DNA of 64,000 nucleotides from Terriglobia bacterium (GTDB taxonomy: Bacteria; Acidobacteriota; Terriglobia; Bryobacterales; Bryobacteraceae): contig JAIQFI010000020.1 in assembly GCA_020073345.1 (NCBI GenBank), positions 33,231 to 97,230 on the forward strand, given 5' to 3'. Below, piece after piece: positions 42,851 through 51,999 of this stretch. The position numbers and the translations under genes are program-made. Under the pieces are notes generated by a model that saw only the letters and a program-made list of their open reading frames with translations, did no database searches and was not told the origin of the DNA. Every line of letters begins with the position of its first letter. The stretch's first letter is position 1.

Positions 42851-44955
42851 GTGAATTTCACACCGCCCACCGCGTTCCGTCCGAGCGCAGTATATCCGAG
42901 TACTTCCTGATACTGCTCATCCAGCGCGTTGTCGACGCGTACATGCAGTTCAATGTGACGTGTTACCTGGAAGGATCCGTTCACGAACACGTTCTCATAG
43001 CCTTGGTTTCGATTAATCGCGAAAAAGACAAAGTCGTCCTCCGGCCTTTCACCTACGATCCGCGCACCCGCCATCAGCGACCACCGCCGCGGCGTCAGCT
43101 CCAGCGAAACCAGACCGGAGTTCCGTGGCCGGCGCACCATTTCCGGATCTGTCAAATTCCCAAAATTGTGCGTATACAGTTTCGTGTAGTTCGCGTGTGC
43201 GCTCACGAACCGCCACACCTTTGCCGATCCGGAGAATTCCACACCCCGCGCCCAGCTCCGAGCGATGTTCTCCCACGTGGCTGGTGTCTTGGAAAAGTCG
43301 AACTCGATCCGATCCGTAAACCGGTTTCGGAAATACGATAGCTCCGTCCGCACTCGTTTCCCCAACCACTCCCGGGACAACCCCGCCTCGAAAGTGTCGG
43401 TCTTCTCCGGCTGTAACGTGGGATTGCCCACATAAAACGATTCGCGCGCGAAATTTTCGATCAGCGCCGGCTCCTTAATTCCGCGCGCCAGGCTCAGCCG
43501 GAAATCTGTCTCCGCTGGCAGCCGGAACGTCACCGTTCCTCTGGGAGTGAACTTGTTTCCGAATGTGCTGCTATGCTCCAGGCGCACACCGCCGGTCACA
43601 AAGATTCGCGAAGTGAGCGCGTACTGCTCATGGACGTACGCCCCGTTGTTGTCGCGCGCGACATCGGTGGCCGAAATCAACCCCGCCTGGCGTTCATAAT
43701 CGTAACCGAATACCAGCGCGCCTTTACGTTGCGAAAAAGTGCCCTGATACCCGGCGCTCAAGCGATCGGTGAACGTGAATCCGGAAGAGGCGAAAACAAA
43801 CCCATCGCCCGGCACGGAACCTGGGGCGCCCACCGGTGCTCGGCCCGCGAAATAGGTCTTTATACCATCCGTCTTTACAAAGGCTGATACATCGTAAAAC
43901 TCGTTGTTTACATCGGAGAACGTATCGCGATAGCGGTGATATCCGAACAGCACGCGCTGCGAAAATCGGGCTCCGCGCCGGTCGTCCAGTCGCACGCTCA
44001 CCGCTGCATCGCGATCCTTCTCTATGGCATCGAAGTTGGTCAGTCCATACGCCACCTGCCCCGGCGCGCCCGTATAAGAATCGAATGTCCGGTACACGGC
44101 CCGGAGCTGTGTCGCATCGCTGAACCGGAATCCCAGGTTGCCGGTGCCGCTGGTGATCCGGAACGCGTCGTTGGGGAACTGGCTGGTGGTGCGGAACTGA
44201 TCCGCAGTAAACGCGTAATCCAGCCGCTCCGCGAATCCGCCGTTCAGTCCAGCCGTCCAATGGTCCGTGGAAAATGATCCGCGCTCGTACGCCATGGACC
44301 CGTGCGGCCGACGCGCCTCCGGATCGCCGCGCTCGGAGAACATCTGGATCACTGCGCTCGACGCCTCGGCTCCGAACAGCACGCTCTCCGGCCCGCGGAT
44401 CACTTCCATCCTCTCCAGTCCGGGAGAGGTCAGATGCGCGAAGTCCAGCCCTCCACCGGGCTCGGTCAGTGGAATCCCGTCCAGCAGCACCAAGGCCGAA
44501 TCCGATTCGCCTCCGCGCGTAAACACCGACGTGATCCCGCCATTGCGGCCCGTCTGCACCACACTGAGCCCCGGCACGTCGCGCAGCAGGTTCTGAACGA
44601 ACGCTCCGCGGGCCGGCTCGAAATCTTTCGCGGTGAAGACATCAGTCGCTACGCCCGCATCTTCCACCGGAACCGGGGCGCCGGTGGCCGTAACCACCAC
44701 GCGATCGCTGGCCGGCGCCAGCTCCAGCTTCACCGGGTTGTCGCCCGACTCCGACAGTGCTGCGCGTTTTTCAGCGAATCCTGATTTGGTGACGACCGCT
44801 TCGCAGGCGTGCGGAAAATCGAAGCCTCCATGCGCGTCCGTGGTCCTGGTTTCCGCGCCGCAGGTGACTTGCGCGCCCTCCACCGGTCTGCCGGTGGGAT
44901 CAGACACAATCCCCCGGACATCGAAAAATAAAAGAAGAAAAAGAGTGATGGTCAT
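42844..44955 (-). CDS. btuB: BtuB-like TonB-dependent corrinoid receptor
   Basis: From the ATG at 44955, behind AAGGGGAA, the product is about 703 residues. A carboxypeptidase-regulatory-like domain (VRGIVSDPTGRPVEGAQVTC) precedes the plug domain (NLLRDVPGLSVVQTGRNGGITSVFTRGGESDSALVLLDGIPL) and a 22-strand barrel ending in the outer-membrane signal AVGGVKFTW. The N-terminal extra domain is common in acidobacterial receptors. The frame extends to 45021, but that would place the start inside the riboswitch. Vitamin B12 substrate is inferred from the riboswitch and operon. Confidence 0.9.
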   Translation of the reverse strand: MTITLFLLLFFDVRGIVSDPTGRPVEGAQVTCGAETRTTDAHGGFDFPHACEAVVTKSGFAEKRAALSESGDNPVKLELAPASDRVVVTATGAPVPVEDAGVATDVFTAKDFEPARGAFVQNLLRDVPGLSVVQTGRNGGITSVFTRGGESDSALVLLDGIPLTEPGGGLDFAHLTSPGLERMEVIRGPESVLFGAEASSAVIQMFSERGDPEARRPHGSMAYERGSFSTDHWTAGLNGGFAERLDYAFTADQFRTTSQFPNDAFRITSGTGNLGFRFSDATQLRAVYRTFDSYTGAPGQVAYGLTNFDAIEKDRDAAVSVRLDDRRGARFSQRVLFGYHRYRDTFSDVNNEFYDVSAFVKTDGIKTYFAGRAPVGAPGSVPGDGFVFASSGFTFTDRLSAGYQGTFSQRKGALVFGYDYERQAGLISATDVARDNNGAYVHEQYALTSRIFVTGGVRLEHSSTFGNKFTPRGTVTFRLPAETDFRLSLARGIKEPALIENFARESFYVGNPTLQPEKTDTFEAGLSREWLGKRVRTELSYFRNRFTDRIEFDFSKTPATWENIARSWARGVEFSGSAKVWRFVSAHANYTKLYTHNFGNLTDPEMVRRPRNSGLVSLELTPRRWSLMAGARIVGERPEDDFVFFAINRNQGYENVFVNGSFQVTRHIELHVRVDNALDEQYQEVLGYTALGRNAVGGVKFTW

Positions 44956-45002
44956 GAGACGTTCCCCTTCGAAACGTTCTACAAGCGATTTGAACGTCGA
45001 AG

Positions 45003-45185
45003 AACCGGTCTCCTGACTCACGGCTGGGCTTGTTACTAACGGCTTGTCTTCCCGCTTGCGCAGTGACGAACCATCACCCGTACTACATGCCGTTCACAGT
45101 TGCGGGGCAGTGGCGGATTTTCACCGCCTTCCCATGCATTCCTCGAACGCGTTTTTGTTACGCTGCCAGATTACCCTGGTGATCG
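45003..45185 (-). promoter_or_regulatory. Cobalamin riboswitch upstream of the B12 operon
   Basis: Read on the minus strand, the leader contains GGGAAGGCGGTGAAAATCC, then ACTGCCCCGCAACTGTGA, a variable hairpin region, GCGGGAAGACAAGCC and finally GAGTCAGGAGACCGG. These are the conserved core blocks of the adenosylcobalamin riboswitch, in the right order and spacing. It ends about 50 bases before btuB, so it can mask the ribosome site or terminate transcription when B12 is plentiful. The boundaries are approximate. Confidence 0.9.
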
Positions 45186-45212
45186 TCACGAAGTCAAATA
45201 TACTTAGTTTTA

Positions 45213-45737
45213 GTGAGGCTCATCGCCATCTTCGCAGCCGCCGCGCTGGCGCTCGCCGGTCAGGATGCCACGGGTCTGCCCAATTTCAAAATCGTCAGCG
45301 ATCATATTCTCCGGGGCGGCCAGCCCGGCGATGACGGCTTCAAGAAATTGGCCGAGCGGGGCGTCAAGACCATCGTCGATCTGCGCTGGGTCGACGAGCA
45401 TTCGATTCCTCACGAGAAGCAGGTGGTCGAGGCCGACGGGATGCGCTTCGTGAGCATTCCGATGAAGGGCATTGGCGCACCTTCGCTGGAGCAGGTCTCC
45501 AAGGCTCTGAGCGTTCTGGAAGACAGCGACAACTGGCCGGTGTTCGTCCATTGCCGGCGCGGCGCCGACCGCACTGGAACCGTCCTGGCGTGCTACCGCA
45601 TCAGTCACGACCACTGGGAGAACCGGAAGGCTCTCGCGGAGGCCAGGGCGAATGGCTTGAGCAGCTTTGAACGGGCCATGCGGAGCTTCATCGAGCACTT
45701 CCAACCCAGCCCAGACGCTTTGTTTTCTGTCAGATAA
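45213..45737 (+). CDS. Secreted dual-specificity / tyrosine phosphatase-like protein
   Basis: The 174-residue product starts at GTG 45213 with a signal peptide (RLIAIFAAAALALAGQ). The P-loop VHCRRGADRTGTVLACYR gives the CX5R catalytic motif, and WVDEH upstream may supply the general acid Asp. It resembles the plant and fungal atypical dual-specificity phosphatases (DSP/Siw14 type) acting on phosphotyrosine or inositol phosphates. It is divergent from the B12 riboswitch and has no operon partner. Confidence 0.82.
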   Translation: MRLIAIFAAAALALAGQDATGLPNFKIVSDHILRGGQPGDDGFKKLAERGVKTIVDLRWVDEHSIPHEKQVVEADGMRFVSIPMKGIGAPSLEQVSKALSVLEDSDNWPVFVHCRRGADRTGTVLACYRISHDHWENRKALAEARANGLSSFERAMRSFIEHFQPSPDALFSVR

Positions 45738-45945
45738 CCGCTCTCCCCGCATTCTCTCCCCATGCCATTTGACGTATGTTATTGATGATAAAGGAGTTGT
45801 ATCCAGATCCGTTCAACTCCCTCAAGGCCCCGTCCAATGCAGGAGAAAGCATTTCAGTTCTTTCATGTAGGCCCGGCGGTAAGGCGCGAACTATACTGTA
45901 ACTTCTGTTCACGGAACGTTTTAACTACCCCTAGGAGCGTCCACT

Positions 45946-48030
45946 TTGACCAAGCCGATCAAGCACGTGGAAAAAGTAATTGCGGTGGCAGCCAACGCCG
46001 CGTGGCATGTTTACGACAAGGTAAACTCCATCAACCGGAACCCGGGTTTCATCCCCAAGTGGTCCGACAAACCTCTTCTCAAGAGCTGGGAAAAGCAGAA
46101 GCCGAAACTCGGCTGGCCCCGCGAGACCGATTCGCTGTGTCCCAAGTGCATCCCGGAAATCCGCCAGCAGATTCTGGACGGCAAGATCCCTGTGGAAATC
46201 CTGAGGAACGAGAAGGTCGGCGAGATCAAGGCCAACATCATCGAGAAAGACGGCAAGATCGTGATGGTCAAAGAGTGTCCGATCCACGGACAATTCGAGG
46301 ACCTGATGTCGATCGACCCGGCGTTTTCCAAGCACCTGGAAGACGTTTTCCCGGGCCGCGATATTCGCGCGCACAACGACGAGAAGCTGCACGACCACGG
46401 CACCAGCACCATCACGCACGGCCGCGGCAGCGTGCTCACCATCGACCTGACCAACCGCTGCAACATGATGTGCGATCCGTGTTTCATGGACGCCAACCAG
46501 GTCGGGTTCGTGCATGAGCTGAGCTGGGAAGAGATCAAGACCCTGCTCGACAACGCGATTTCGATCAAGCCGCGCCGCCAGCTTTCGGTGCAGTTCTCGG
46601 GCGGCGAGCCGACGCTTTCCCCGCACTTCCTGGACGCCGTGCGGTACTGCCGCAAGATCGGCTACCAGAGCGTGCAGGCCGCAACGAATGGTATCGAGTT
46701 CGCCAAGCGCCCCGAGTTCGCCAAAGAGGCCGCGGAAGCCGGTCTGCGTTACGCATATCTCCAATTCGACGGCATCGGCAACGAAGCCAATTCGCATCGC
46801 GCGGTCGGCAACCTGTTCGATGTGAAGCTGCGCGCAATCGAGAATTTGTATAGCGCGGGCGTGGATATCGTCCCGGTGATCACGCTGATCAACGGCATCA
46901 ACAATGAGCAGGTGGGCGCCGTGGTGCGCTTCGCGCTCGATAATCCCAAGAAGATTCCGTTCCTCAGCTTCCAGCCTGTTTCTTTCACAGGCCGCGACGA
47001 GGCGGTTACGGATGAACGCAGAGAAGCTCAGCGCTACACACTGTCTCATCTGGCGCACGACGTGAAGAAGCAGACCGGCCTGGGCGAGCCCACCCGCGAC
47101 TGGTTCCCGATCTCCTTCATGAGCACCTTCTCCGACTTCGCCGATCTGGTTCACGGGCCGAATGCGGATTGGGGCCAGCTCTCCTGCGGCTGCCATCCCA
47201 ATTGCGGCATCGGCATGGCCGTGATGTGCGACAAGGAAACCAAGGAATACCGCCCGGTGACTGCGTTCCTGAACGCGGACCAGCTCGCCAAGGACGTGGC
47301 GCGCATCAATGATGCGGCTCGGAGCAAGAGAACGTCGGTGATCGGCGTCTCGCTGGCGCTGCTGCGCAACTACAATCCCTACGAAGCGCCCACGCACTTC
47401 CGGCTGAGCGACCTGATCGCCAAGTTCGACAAGTGCTTCGGCATGACCAACAAGAAGTACGGCAAGGTGACCGGCGACCGCACGATGGAAGACATCCAGA
47501 AGCGCCGCGCGGACCGCTGGAACTTCCTGTTCGTGGCCGGCATGTGGTTCCAGGATCTGTTCAACTACGATTTTCGCCGCACGGAGCAGTGCATCATTCC
47601 TTACGCGACGCAGGAAGGCGAGATCAGCTTCTGCGCGTACAACACGGGCGTGGGTTGGAGAAATATCGTCGAGAAAATGCACATGACCGCGACGCTCACC
47701 AAGTGGTACGAGGAGCATGGTCGGCATGAAATCATCGCGGGCGGCAAGGCTGTCAATCTTCCGAGCAAGGACCACACGCTGGTGCTGCGCGCCGATGACG
47801 TGAATCACGGATTGCAGCACGATCTGGATAAGCTCGGCATCGCCAAGACTGCGCGCGAGGAGAAGAAGCGCGCTCGCGACCAGAAGGCCAAGGATGCCGA
47901 GATGATGAAGATGTATCGCGAGCATGTGCTCGGCGAAAAACCACAGACCGACGTGGTGCCGCTGAGCGCGATCGCCCCAGCGGCGCCGAAGCCGGCCGCG
48001 CAGGAAGAAGTCGGGTCGTTCGGCGACTAA
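45946..48030 (+). CDS. Large radical SAM protein related to tetraether / membrane-spanning lipid synthases
   Basis: The 694-residue product starts at TTG 45946 after TAGGAGCG. Its N-terminal part has CPKC (65-68) and ECPIHGQFEDL (Cys111), a rubredoxin-like four-Cys module as in the MJ0619/Tes family. The radical SAM cluster motif is LTNRCNMMCDPCF (Cys172, 176, 179), and GGEPTLSPHFLDAV is the SAM-binding GGE. Later Cys in SCGCHPNC and MCD, DKCF, QC and FCAYN could bind extra clusters. Tes joins lipid tails in archaea and related bacterial enzymes make membrane-spanning lipids such as iso-diabolic acid, abundant in Acidobacteria. The specific activity here is inferred. Confidence 0.72.
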   Translation: MTKPIKHVEKVIAVAANAAWHVYDKVNSINRNPGFIPKWSDKPLLKSWEKQKPKLGWPRETDSLCPKCIPEIRQQILDGKIPVEILRNEKVGEIKANIIEKDGKIVMVKECPIHGQFEDLMSIDPAFSKHLEDVFPGRDIRAHNDEKLHDHGTSTITHGRGSVLTIDLTNRCNMMCDPCFMDANQVGFVHELSWEEIKTLLDNAISIKPRRQLSVQFSGGEPTLSPHFLDAVRYCRKIGYQSVQAATNGIEFAKRPEFAKEAAEAGLRYAYLQFDGIGNEANSHRAVGNLFDVKLRAIENLYSAGVDIVPVITLINGINNEQVGAVVRFALDNPKKIPFLSFQPVSFTGRDEAVTDERREAQRYTLSHLAHDVKKQTGLGEPTRDWFPISFMSTFSDFADLVHGPNADWGQLSCGCHPNCGIGMAVMCDKETKEYRPVTAFLNADQLAKDVARINDAARSKRTSVIGVSLALLRNYNPYEAPTHFRLSDLIAKFDKCFGMTNKKYGKVTGDRTMEDIQKRRADRWNFLFVAGMWFQDLFNYDFRRTEQCIIPYATQEGEISFCAYNTGVGWRNIVEKMHMTATLTKWYEEHGRHEIIAGGKAVNLPSKDHTLVLRADDVNHGLQHDLDKLGIAKTAREEKKRARDQKAKDAEMMKMYREHVLGEKPQTDVVPLSAIAPAAPKPAAQEEVGSFGD

Positions 48031-48058
48031 GTTTACTTGACGGCAGTCTCGCATTAGC

Positions 48059-48085
48059 AAAGGCCGGGCACCTCGCCCGGCCTTT
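48059..48085 (+). terminator. Rho-independent terminator after the radical SAM gene
   Basis: An 11-base-pair perfect stem (AAAGGCCGGGC with GCCCGGCCTTT) with a five-base loop and a trailing T lies about 30 bases after the stop codon. Confidence 0.88.
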
Positions 48086-48086
48086 T

Positions 48087-48382
48087 GATTTCCAGGGCCC
48101 CTTGCCGTGCGTTTTACTCCCCACGGCGGGAGTCCGGTGCAATGTACCGGACACATCCACCGTACCCAGGCCCTCCACAGCAGCATCTAGAATGCTGTTT
48201 CCTGGCCGATTCGGCTCTCCGGTGGAAGAGCGCGCGAACTCCTTGGCTTGAGGTTAAGGGGTGGGTGGTTCGTGGCTGTGTGAGGTGGAACGAGAAGTTG
48301 TGGGGAGGATGGGGGATGCGATTTGTCGCTGGGGCGTGACGGGCGCTATTTGCGCGCGCCGCACACGGAGAGCTGTCGCCGT
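48087..48382. other. Intergenic stretch with no recognised feature
   Basis: About 300 bases between the radical SAM terminator and the small minus-strand gene. I see no convincing coding frame, RNA gene or repeat beyond a short inverted pair near 48130 (CCGGTGCAATGTACCGG). Confidence 0.5.
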
Positions 48383-48847
48383 TCAGGAACCAAGAATGTC
48401 GTCTGTCCCCTTTGGCTCTTCCCAAATAAACTCTTCGTGTTTGCCGATGGCTTTAGCGGCATCTCTGGCGGCTTGGAATTGTTCGTCCAAGTCATGTACG
48501 CCTTTCCCCTTTGCTTCTCGGAGGAGTTCGGCTCGCCTTGCTTTAAAGCTAAAGTTGGGGTCCTTGCTGAACGAATCTGGCATCTTCAGCAACTCAGCAG
48601 CATCACGGGCGCAATCGTTGAAAAACTTTCGAGCATTGGTCGGCGATTCAACACAGTGCTGAGTCCATACGGCTAGTTCGATAAGGTTTCTGGCAATCCA
48701 GGCAACGGCATTGACAGGGCGGTTTTCTTCCGCATGCTCTAGTTCTACCAGCTCGTTTTGGATAGCGTTTTCAATTTGCTCCAGAACAGCGAGTTGAACC
48801 TGTAGAGGAGTCGGCTCTATGTCCGGATCTAAGATTGCGGGATCCAT
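48383..48847 (-). CDS. Hypothetical helical protein between two inverted repeat copies
   Basis: The 154-residue, all-helical, acidic product has no signal or membrane segment and no recognised domain. The stretch AIQNELVELEHAEENRPVNAVAWIARNLIELAVWTQHC suggests a helical bundle. It lies between inverted copies of an 18-base repeat, and its last residues KGTDDILGS are encoded by one copy. This suggests it is a passenger of the adjacent RAYT element or that the repeat inserted into its 3' end. Confidence 0.6.
   Translation of the reverse strand: MDPAILDPDIEPTPLQVQLAVLEQIENAIQNELVELEHAEENRPVNAVAWIARNLIELAVWTQHCVESPTNARKFFNDCARDAAELLKMPDSFSKDPNFSFKARRAELLREAKGKGVHDLDEQFQAARDAAKAIGKHEEFIWEEPKGTDDILGS
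48392..48409 (+). repeat. RAYT-associated repeat, copy A
   Basis: AAGAATGTCGTCTGTCCC followed by CCTTTGG. It is identical over 18 bases to copy B read on the other strand and forms the 3' end of the minus-strand hypothetical gene. Confidence 0.85.
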
Positions 48848-48926
48848 ATTTCAGCCTAACATCTTGAATCCTGCCCTCTGCTATCAGCGATGCGCCTCGC
48901 GGAAGTTGACACCTAGGGGGTAAAAC

Positions 48927-48944
48927 GGGACAGACGACATTCTT
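48927..48944 (-). repeat. RAYT-associated repeat, copy B (inverted)
   Basis: The reverse complement of this stretch is AAGAATGTCGTCTGTCCC, identical to copy A. It lies 35 bases upstream of the transposase start and in inverted orientation relative to both A and C. Confidence 0.85.
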
Positions 48945-48979
48945 GAGAGATCCATCGCTCCTTGCTCCCACTATTTTGC

Positions 48980-49714
48980 ATGCCGCGCCGGCCTCGCTTC
49001 GTCGTTCCTGGCCTACCGCATCACGTCACGCAGCGCGGCAACAATCGGCAAGACGTTTTCTTCACCGATCAAGACCGAGTCCGCTACCTCCAGATGCTTC
49101 GCGGACACTCGCGCCGCCAGGACGCCCGCATCCTCGGATGGTGCCTGATGAGCAATCACGTTCATCTCATCGCGATCCCAGGAACTCCAGAATCCCTGGC
49201 ACTGGCGCTCGGTCAGGCGCACTCCCAATATTCTTTGGAACAGAACCGGCACGAGAGCCGCACCGGGCATCTCTGGCAGGGTCATTACTTCTCCTGCCCC
49301 ATCGAACCAAGGCGTCTACTATCAGCAATGCGTTACGTGGAGTTGAACCCGGTTCGGGCCGGGATGGCGGCTGAGGCTTGGGATTGGCGATGGTCCAGCG
49401 CGCTAGCGCACACCTCGCCGCAAGTGCATGACGAACTCCTCGATTGGGATCGGAATAAGTGGATGGAAGAATCCCGGCTCGGAGTGTGGAACTACGCGGA
49501 TTGGAAGGCGACACTACTCTCAGCCGCGCCTCTTGAGGAGCTGGATCGAATGAGACGAGCCACCAAGCTTGGTGAGCCGCTGGGCTCGGATGAATTCGTA
49601 AGGGATTTAGAGGCGAAAGCAGGCCGTCGACTTCGTGTATTGGCGCAGGGTAGGCCGCCCGCGAAGGAAGTGGCTGCGGCGGCATCCGGTCAGCAGTCGC
49701 TATTCGGGAAGTAA
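48980..49714 (+). CDS. REP-associated tyrosine transposase (RAYT, Y1_Tnp family)
   Basis: The 244-residue product, from the ATG at 48980, begins MPRRPRFVVPGLPHHVTQRGN, the standard RAYT opening. The metal-binding HVH motif is in MSNHVHLI (about 60-62), and the likely nucleophile Tyr119 is in RYVELNPVRAG. RAYTs are domesticated HUH-type single-strand transposases that move or maintain REP palindromes. The gene is bracketed by inverted repeats B and C, with copy C starting at its stop codon. It is longer than many RAYTs because of a C-terminal extension (about 170-244). Confidence 0.93.
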   Translation: MPRRPRFVVPGLPHHVTQRGNNRQDVFFTDQDRVRYLQMLRGHSRRQDARILGWCLMSNHVHLIAIPGTPESLALALGQAHSQYSLEQNRHESRTGHLWQGHYFSCPIEPRRLLSAMRYVELNPVRAGMAAEAWDWRWSSALAHTSPQVHDELLDWDRNKWMEESRLGVWNYADWKATLLSAAPLEELDRMRRATKLGEPLGSDEFVRDLEAKAGRRLRVLAQGRPPAKEVAAAASGQQSLFGK

Positions 49715-49729
49715 AATGTCGTCTGTCCC
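49715..49729 (+). repeat. RAYT-associated repeat, copy C
   Basis: AATGTCGTCTGTCCC followed by CCTTTTTGG, matching copies A and B over 15 bases and directly abutting the transposase stop codon. Confidence 0.85.
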
Positions 49730-49808
49730 CTTTTTGGAATCGCAGTCACTGAAAATTACATCACCGTTCACCGCGCCTAAACACTCCGCTGGTAGCCTCG
49801 TTAATCAA

Positions 49809-51953
49809 ATGAGCAAACTTAGACGCCGTGAATTCTTAAAAGCGATGGGTTCCGGAGCAGTGGCCGCTTCACTGCCGATGTCGATCAGCCGCGCGCTGGC
49901 GATTCCCGCCAACAATCGGAAGCGCAGCCTGGAAGATGTCGAGCACATCGTCATTTTCACCCAGGAAAACCGGTCCTTCGACCACTATTTCGGCACGATG
50001 AGAGGCGTACGAGGATTTGGAGATCCCCGGGCCGTCACCCTGCCTTCAGGCAAGAGCGTATTTCACCAACCTAACGGCGCGGGCGAAGTGCTGCCGTTCC
50101 GGCCGAATGTCGCCAGCATGGGGACGACCTTTCTGGCCGACGTGCCGCACGACTGGAACAGCACGCACGGGGCATGGAATGGCGGCCGGCACGATGGGTG
50201 GATCGCGAACAAGGGTGTGGCGACGATGGCGTATAGCAATCGTCAAGACTTGCCGTATCATTTTGCTCTGGCCGATGCATTTACCGTGTGCGATGACTAC
50301 CATTGCTCCGTGCTCGGCCCGACGGATCCGAACCGTTACCACCTGTGGACGGGCTGGTTGGGCAACAACGGCGCGGGCGGGGGCCCGGTGGTCGACAACT
50401 CGGAGCTCGGCTACGATTGGTCGAGTTTTCCGGAGCGCCTGGTGCAGGCAGGAATCACATGGAAGGTTTACCAGGATATCGGCAGGGGATTGACCGCCGC
50501 CGGCTTTTGGGGTTGGACCGGCGACAAGCCGTACCTCGGCAATTACGGGGATAATGCACTGCTCTATCTGCATCAATACCAGAACGCTCAACCCGGCAAT
50601 CCCCTGGCCGACTTCGCCAAGACAGGAACGAATATCCTGGCGCAAAACGAGAACCCGGCCGGGCTCTTCGACATATTCCGCAACGACGTTCACCAAGGCA
50701 AGCTGCCGCAGGTATCGTATATCGTCGCTCCGGAAGCCTACACCGAACATCCCAACTGGGCCCCCAACTTCGGCGCCTGGTATGTCTCGCAATTCATCGA
50801 CATTCTGACTTCGAATCCGGATGTATTCAGCAAGACCGCGCTGTTTCTCAACTATGACGAAGAGGGCGGCTTCTTCGATCACAAGGTGCCGCCCACGCCG
50901 CCTCAGTCCAGCGCCGACGGCTTATCAACGGTCTCCACGGTGAACGAAATTTTCCCCGGCAACGCGAAATACATCAGTGCGCCATATGGTCTGGGAATGC
51001 GCGTGCCGATGATCGTCATCTCGCCTTGGAGCAAAGGCGGCTGGGTAAATTCGCAGGTCTTCGATCACACCTCGCTCATCAAGTTCATTGAGAAACGCTT
51101 TGGCGGCAACCTGATTGAACCCAACATCACTCCCTGGCGGCGCGCAGTGGTGGGCGATCTCACCAGCGCATTCGATTTCGACGACCCGGACTCCATTAAG
51201 AACATCCATCTGCCGCCCACGAACAGCTTCAAACCGGCGGATTTCTCGTTCCACCCGGACTACATCGCGGTTCCTCCGGCAAATCAGACGCTGCCCAAAC
51301 AGGAGCCCGGCGTCCGTCCGGCACGCGCCCTGCCTTATACGCTGAATGTGCATGGTTTGTTGAAGCTTCCCGAGGCTTCGTTCGTGATCGGGTTCTCGAA
51401 CACCGGCTCGCAGACCGCGGTGTTCCAGGTGCGCTCCGGGGGCGATGCTCACGGCCCACGCTCCTACACCGTTGAGCCAGGCAAAACGCTCACCGATACC
51501 TGGCTGCTGGGCTCGATCGGCTTGCCGAACTGCGATTTATCCGTTCATGGGCCAAATGGGTTTTTCCGGGGATTCAAGGGCAGCGTGTTCGGTCTGAGGA
51601 ATTGGCAACTCGATGTGCGCGCGGTCTACAACGAGAAGACCAACGGCATCACGCTGGTGATTACGAATCCTGCTTCGCATACCGCCAACGTCACGATTCT
51701 AGATCAGTACTCGGGCAAGAGCGACAAGATCGCCATCGGCCCGGGCGGCTCTAAATCAGAGTATTACTCGCTCCAGCGCTTCTCCGGCTGGTATGACTTC
51801 GTGATCACTGTGGCTTCCGATTCGAGCATCGAGTACCACTTAGCGGGTCATCTCGAAACCGGGGACGACAGCATCAGTGATCCCGCGCTGGGCGGATTGC
51901 AGAATTATCACGGCGGGGATAACGAGCACGACGAGGGATCAGACCAGAACTAA
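49809..51953 (+). CDS. Tat-exported phospholipase C (phosphoesterase family)
   Basis: From the ATG at 49809 the product is 714 residues, the normal size for non-haemolytic phospholipase C. A Tat signal (KLRRREFLKAMGSGAVAAS) is followed by VEHIVIFTQENRSFDHYFGTMRGVRGFGDP, the family's catalytic opening. GPTDPNRYHLWTG and MNYDEEGGFFDHK-like NYDEEGGFFDH are further hallmarks. The C-terminal third holds one or two DUF756 beta domains. It would hydrolyse phospholipids in the periplasm or outside and could help phosphate scavenging. The frame continues upstream to 49635, inside the transposase gene. Confidence 0.92.
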   Translation: MSKLRRREFLKAMGSGAVAASLPMSISRALAIPANNRKRSLEDVEHIVIFTQENRSFDHYFGTMRGVRGFGDPRAVTLPSGKSVFHQPNGAGEVLPFRPNVASMGTTFLADVPHDWNSTHGAWNGGRHDGWIANKGVATMAYSNRQDLPYHFALADAFTVCDDYHCSVLGPTDPNRYHLWTGWLGNNGAGGGPVVDNSELGYDWSSFPERLVQAGITWKVYQDIGRGLTAAGFWGWTGDKPYLGNYGDNALLYLHQYQNAQPGNPLADFAKTGTNILAQNENPAGLFDIFRNDVHQGKLPQVSYIVAPEAYTEHPNWAPNFGAWYVSQFIDILTSNPDVFSKTALFLNYDEEGGFFDHKVPPTPPQSSADGLSTVSTVNEIFPGNAKYISAPYGLGMRVPMIVISPWSKGGWVNSQVFDHTSLIKFIEKRFGGNLIEPNITPWRRAVVGDLTSAFDFDDPDSIKNIHLPPTNSFKPADFSFHPDYIAVPPANQTLPKQEPGVRPARALPYTLNVHGLLKLPEASFVIGFSNTGSQTAVFQVRSGGDAHGPRSYTVEPGKTLTDTWLLGSIGLPNCDLSVHGPNGFFRGFKGSVFGLRNWQLDVRAVYNEKTNGITLVITNPASHTANVTILDQYSGKSDKIAIGPGGSKSEYYSLQRFSGWYDFVITVASDSSIEYHLAGHLETGDDSISDPALGGLQNYHGGDNEHDEGSDQN

Positions 51954-51999
51954 GCGGGCCTGTCTACCGAACCACCAAGGCCATGCGTTCGCGCGGGGC

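Noticed and set aside
45931..48186. A 751-codon open frame antisense to the radical SAM gene
   Set aside because: It mirrors codon positions of the opposite gene, is rich in His, Arg and Ala without motifs, and has no homology that I can recognise; such frames are common in GC-rich DNA.
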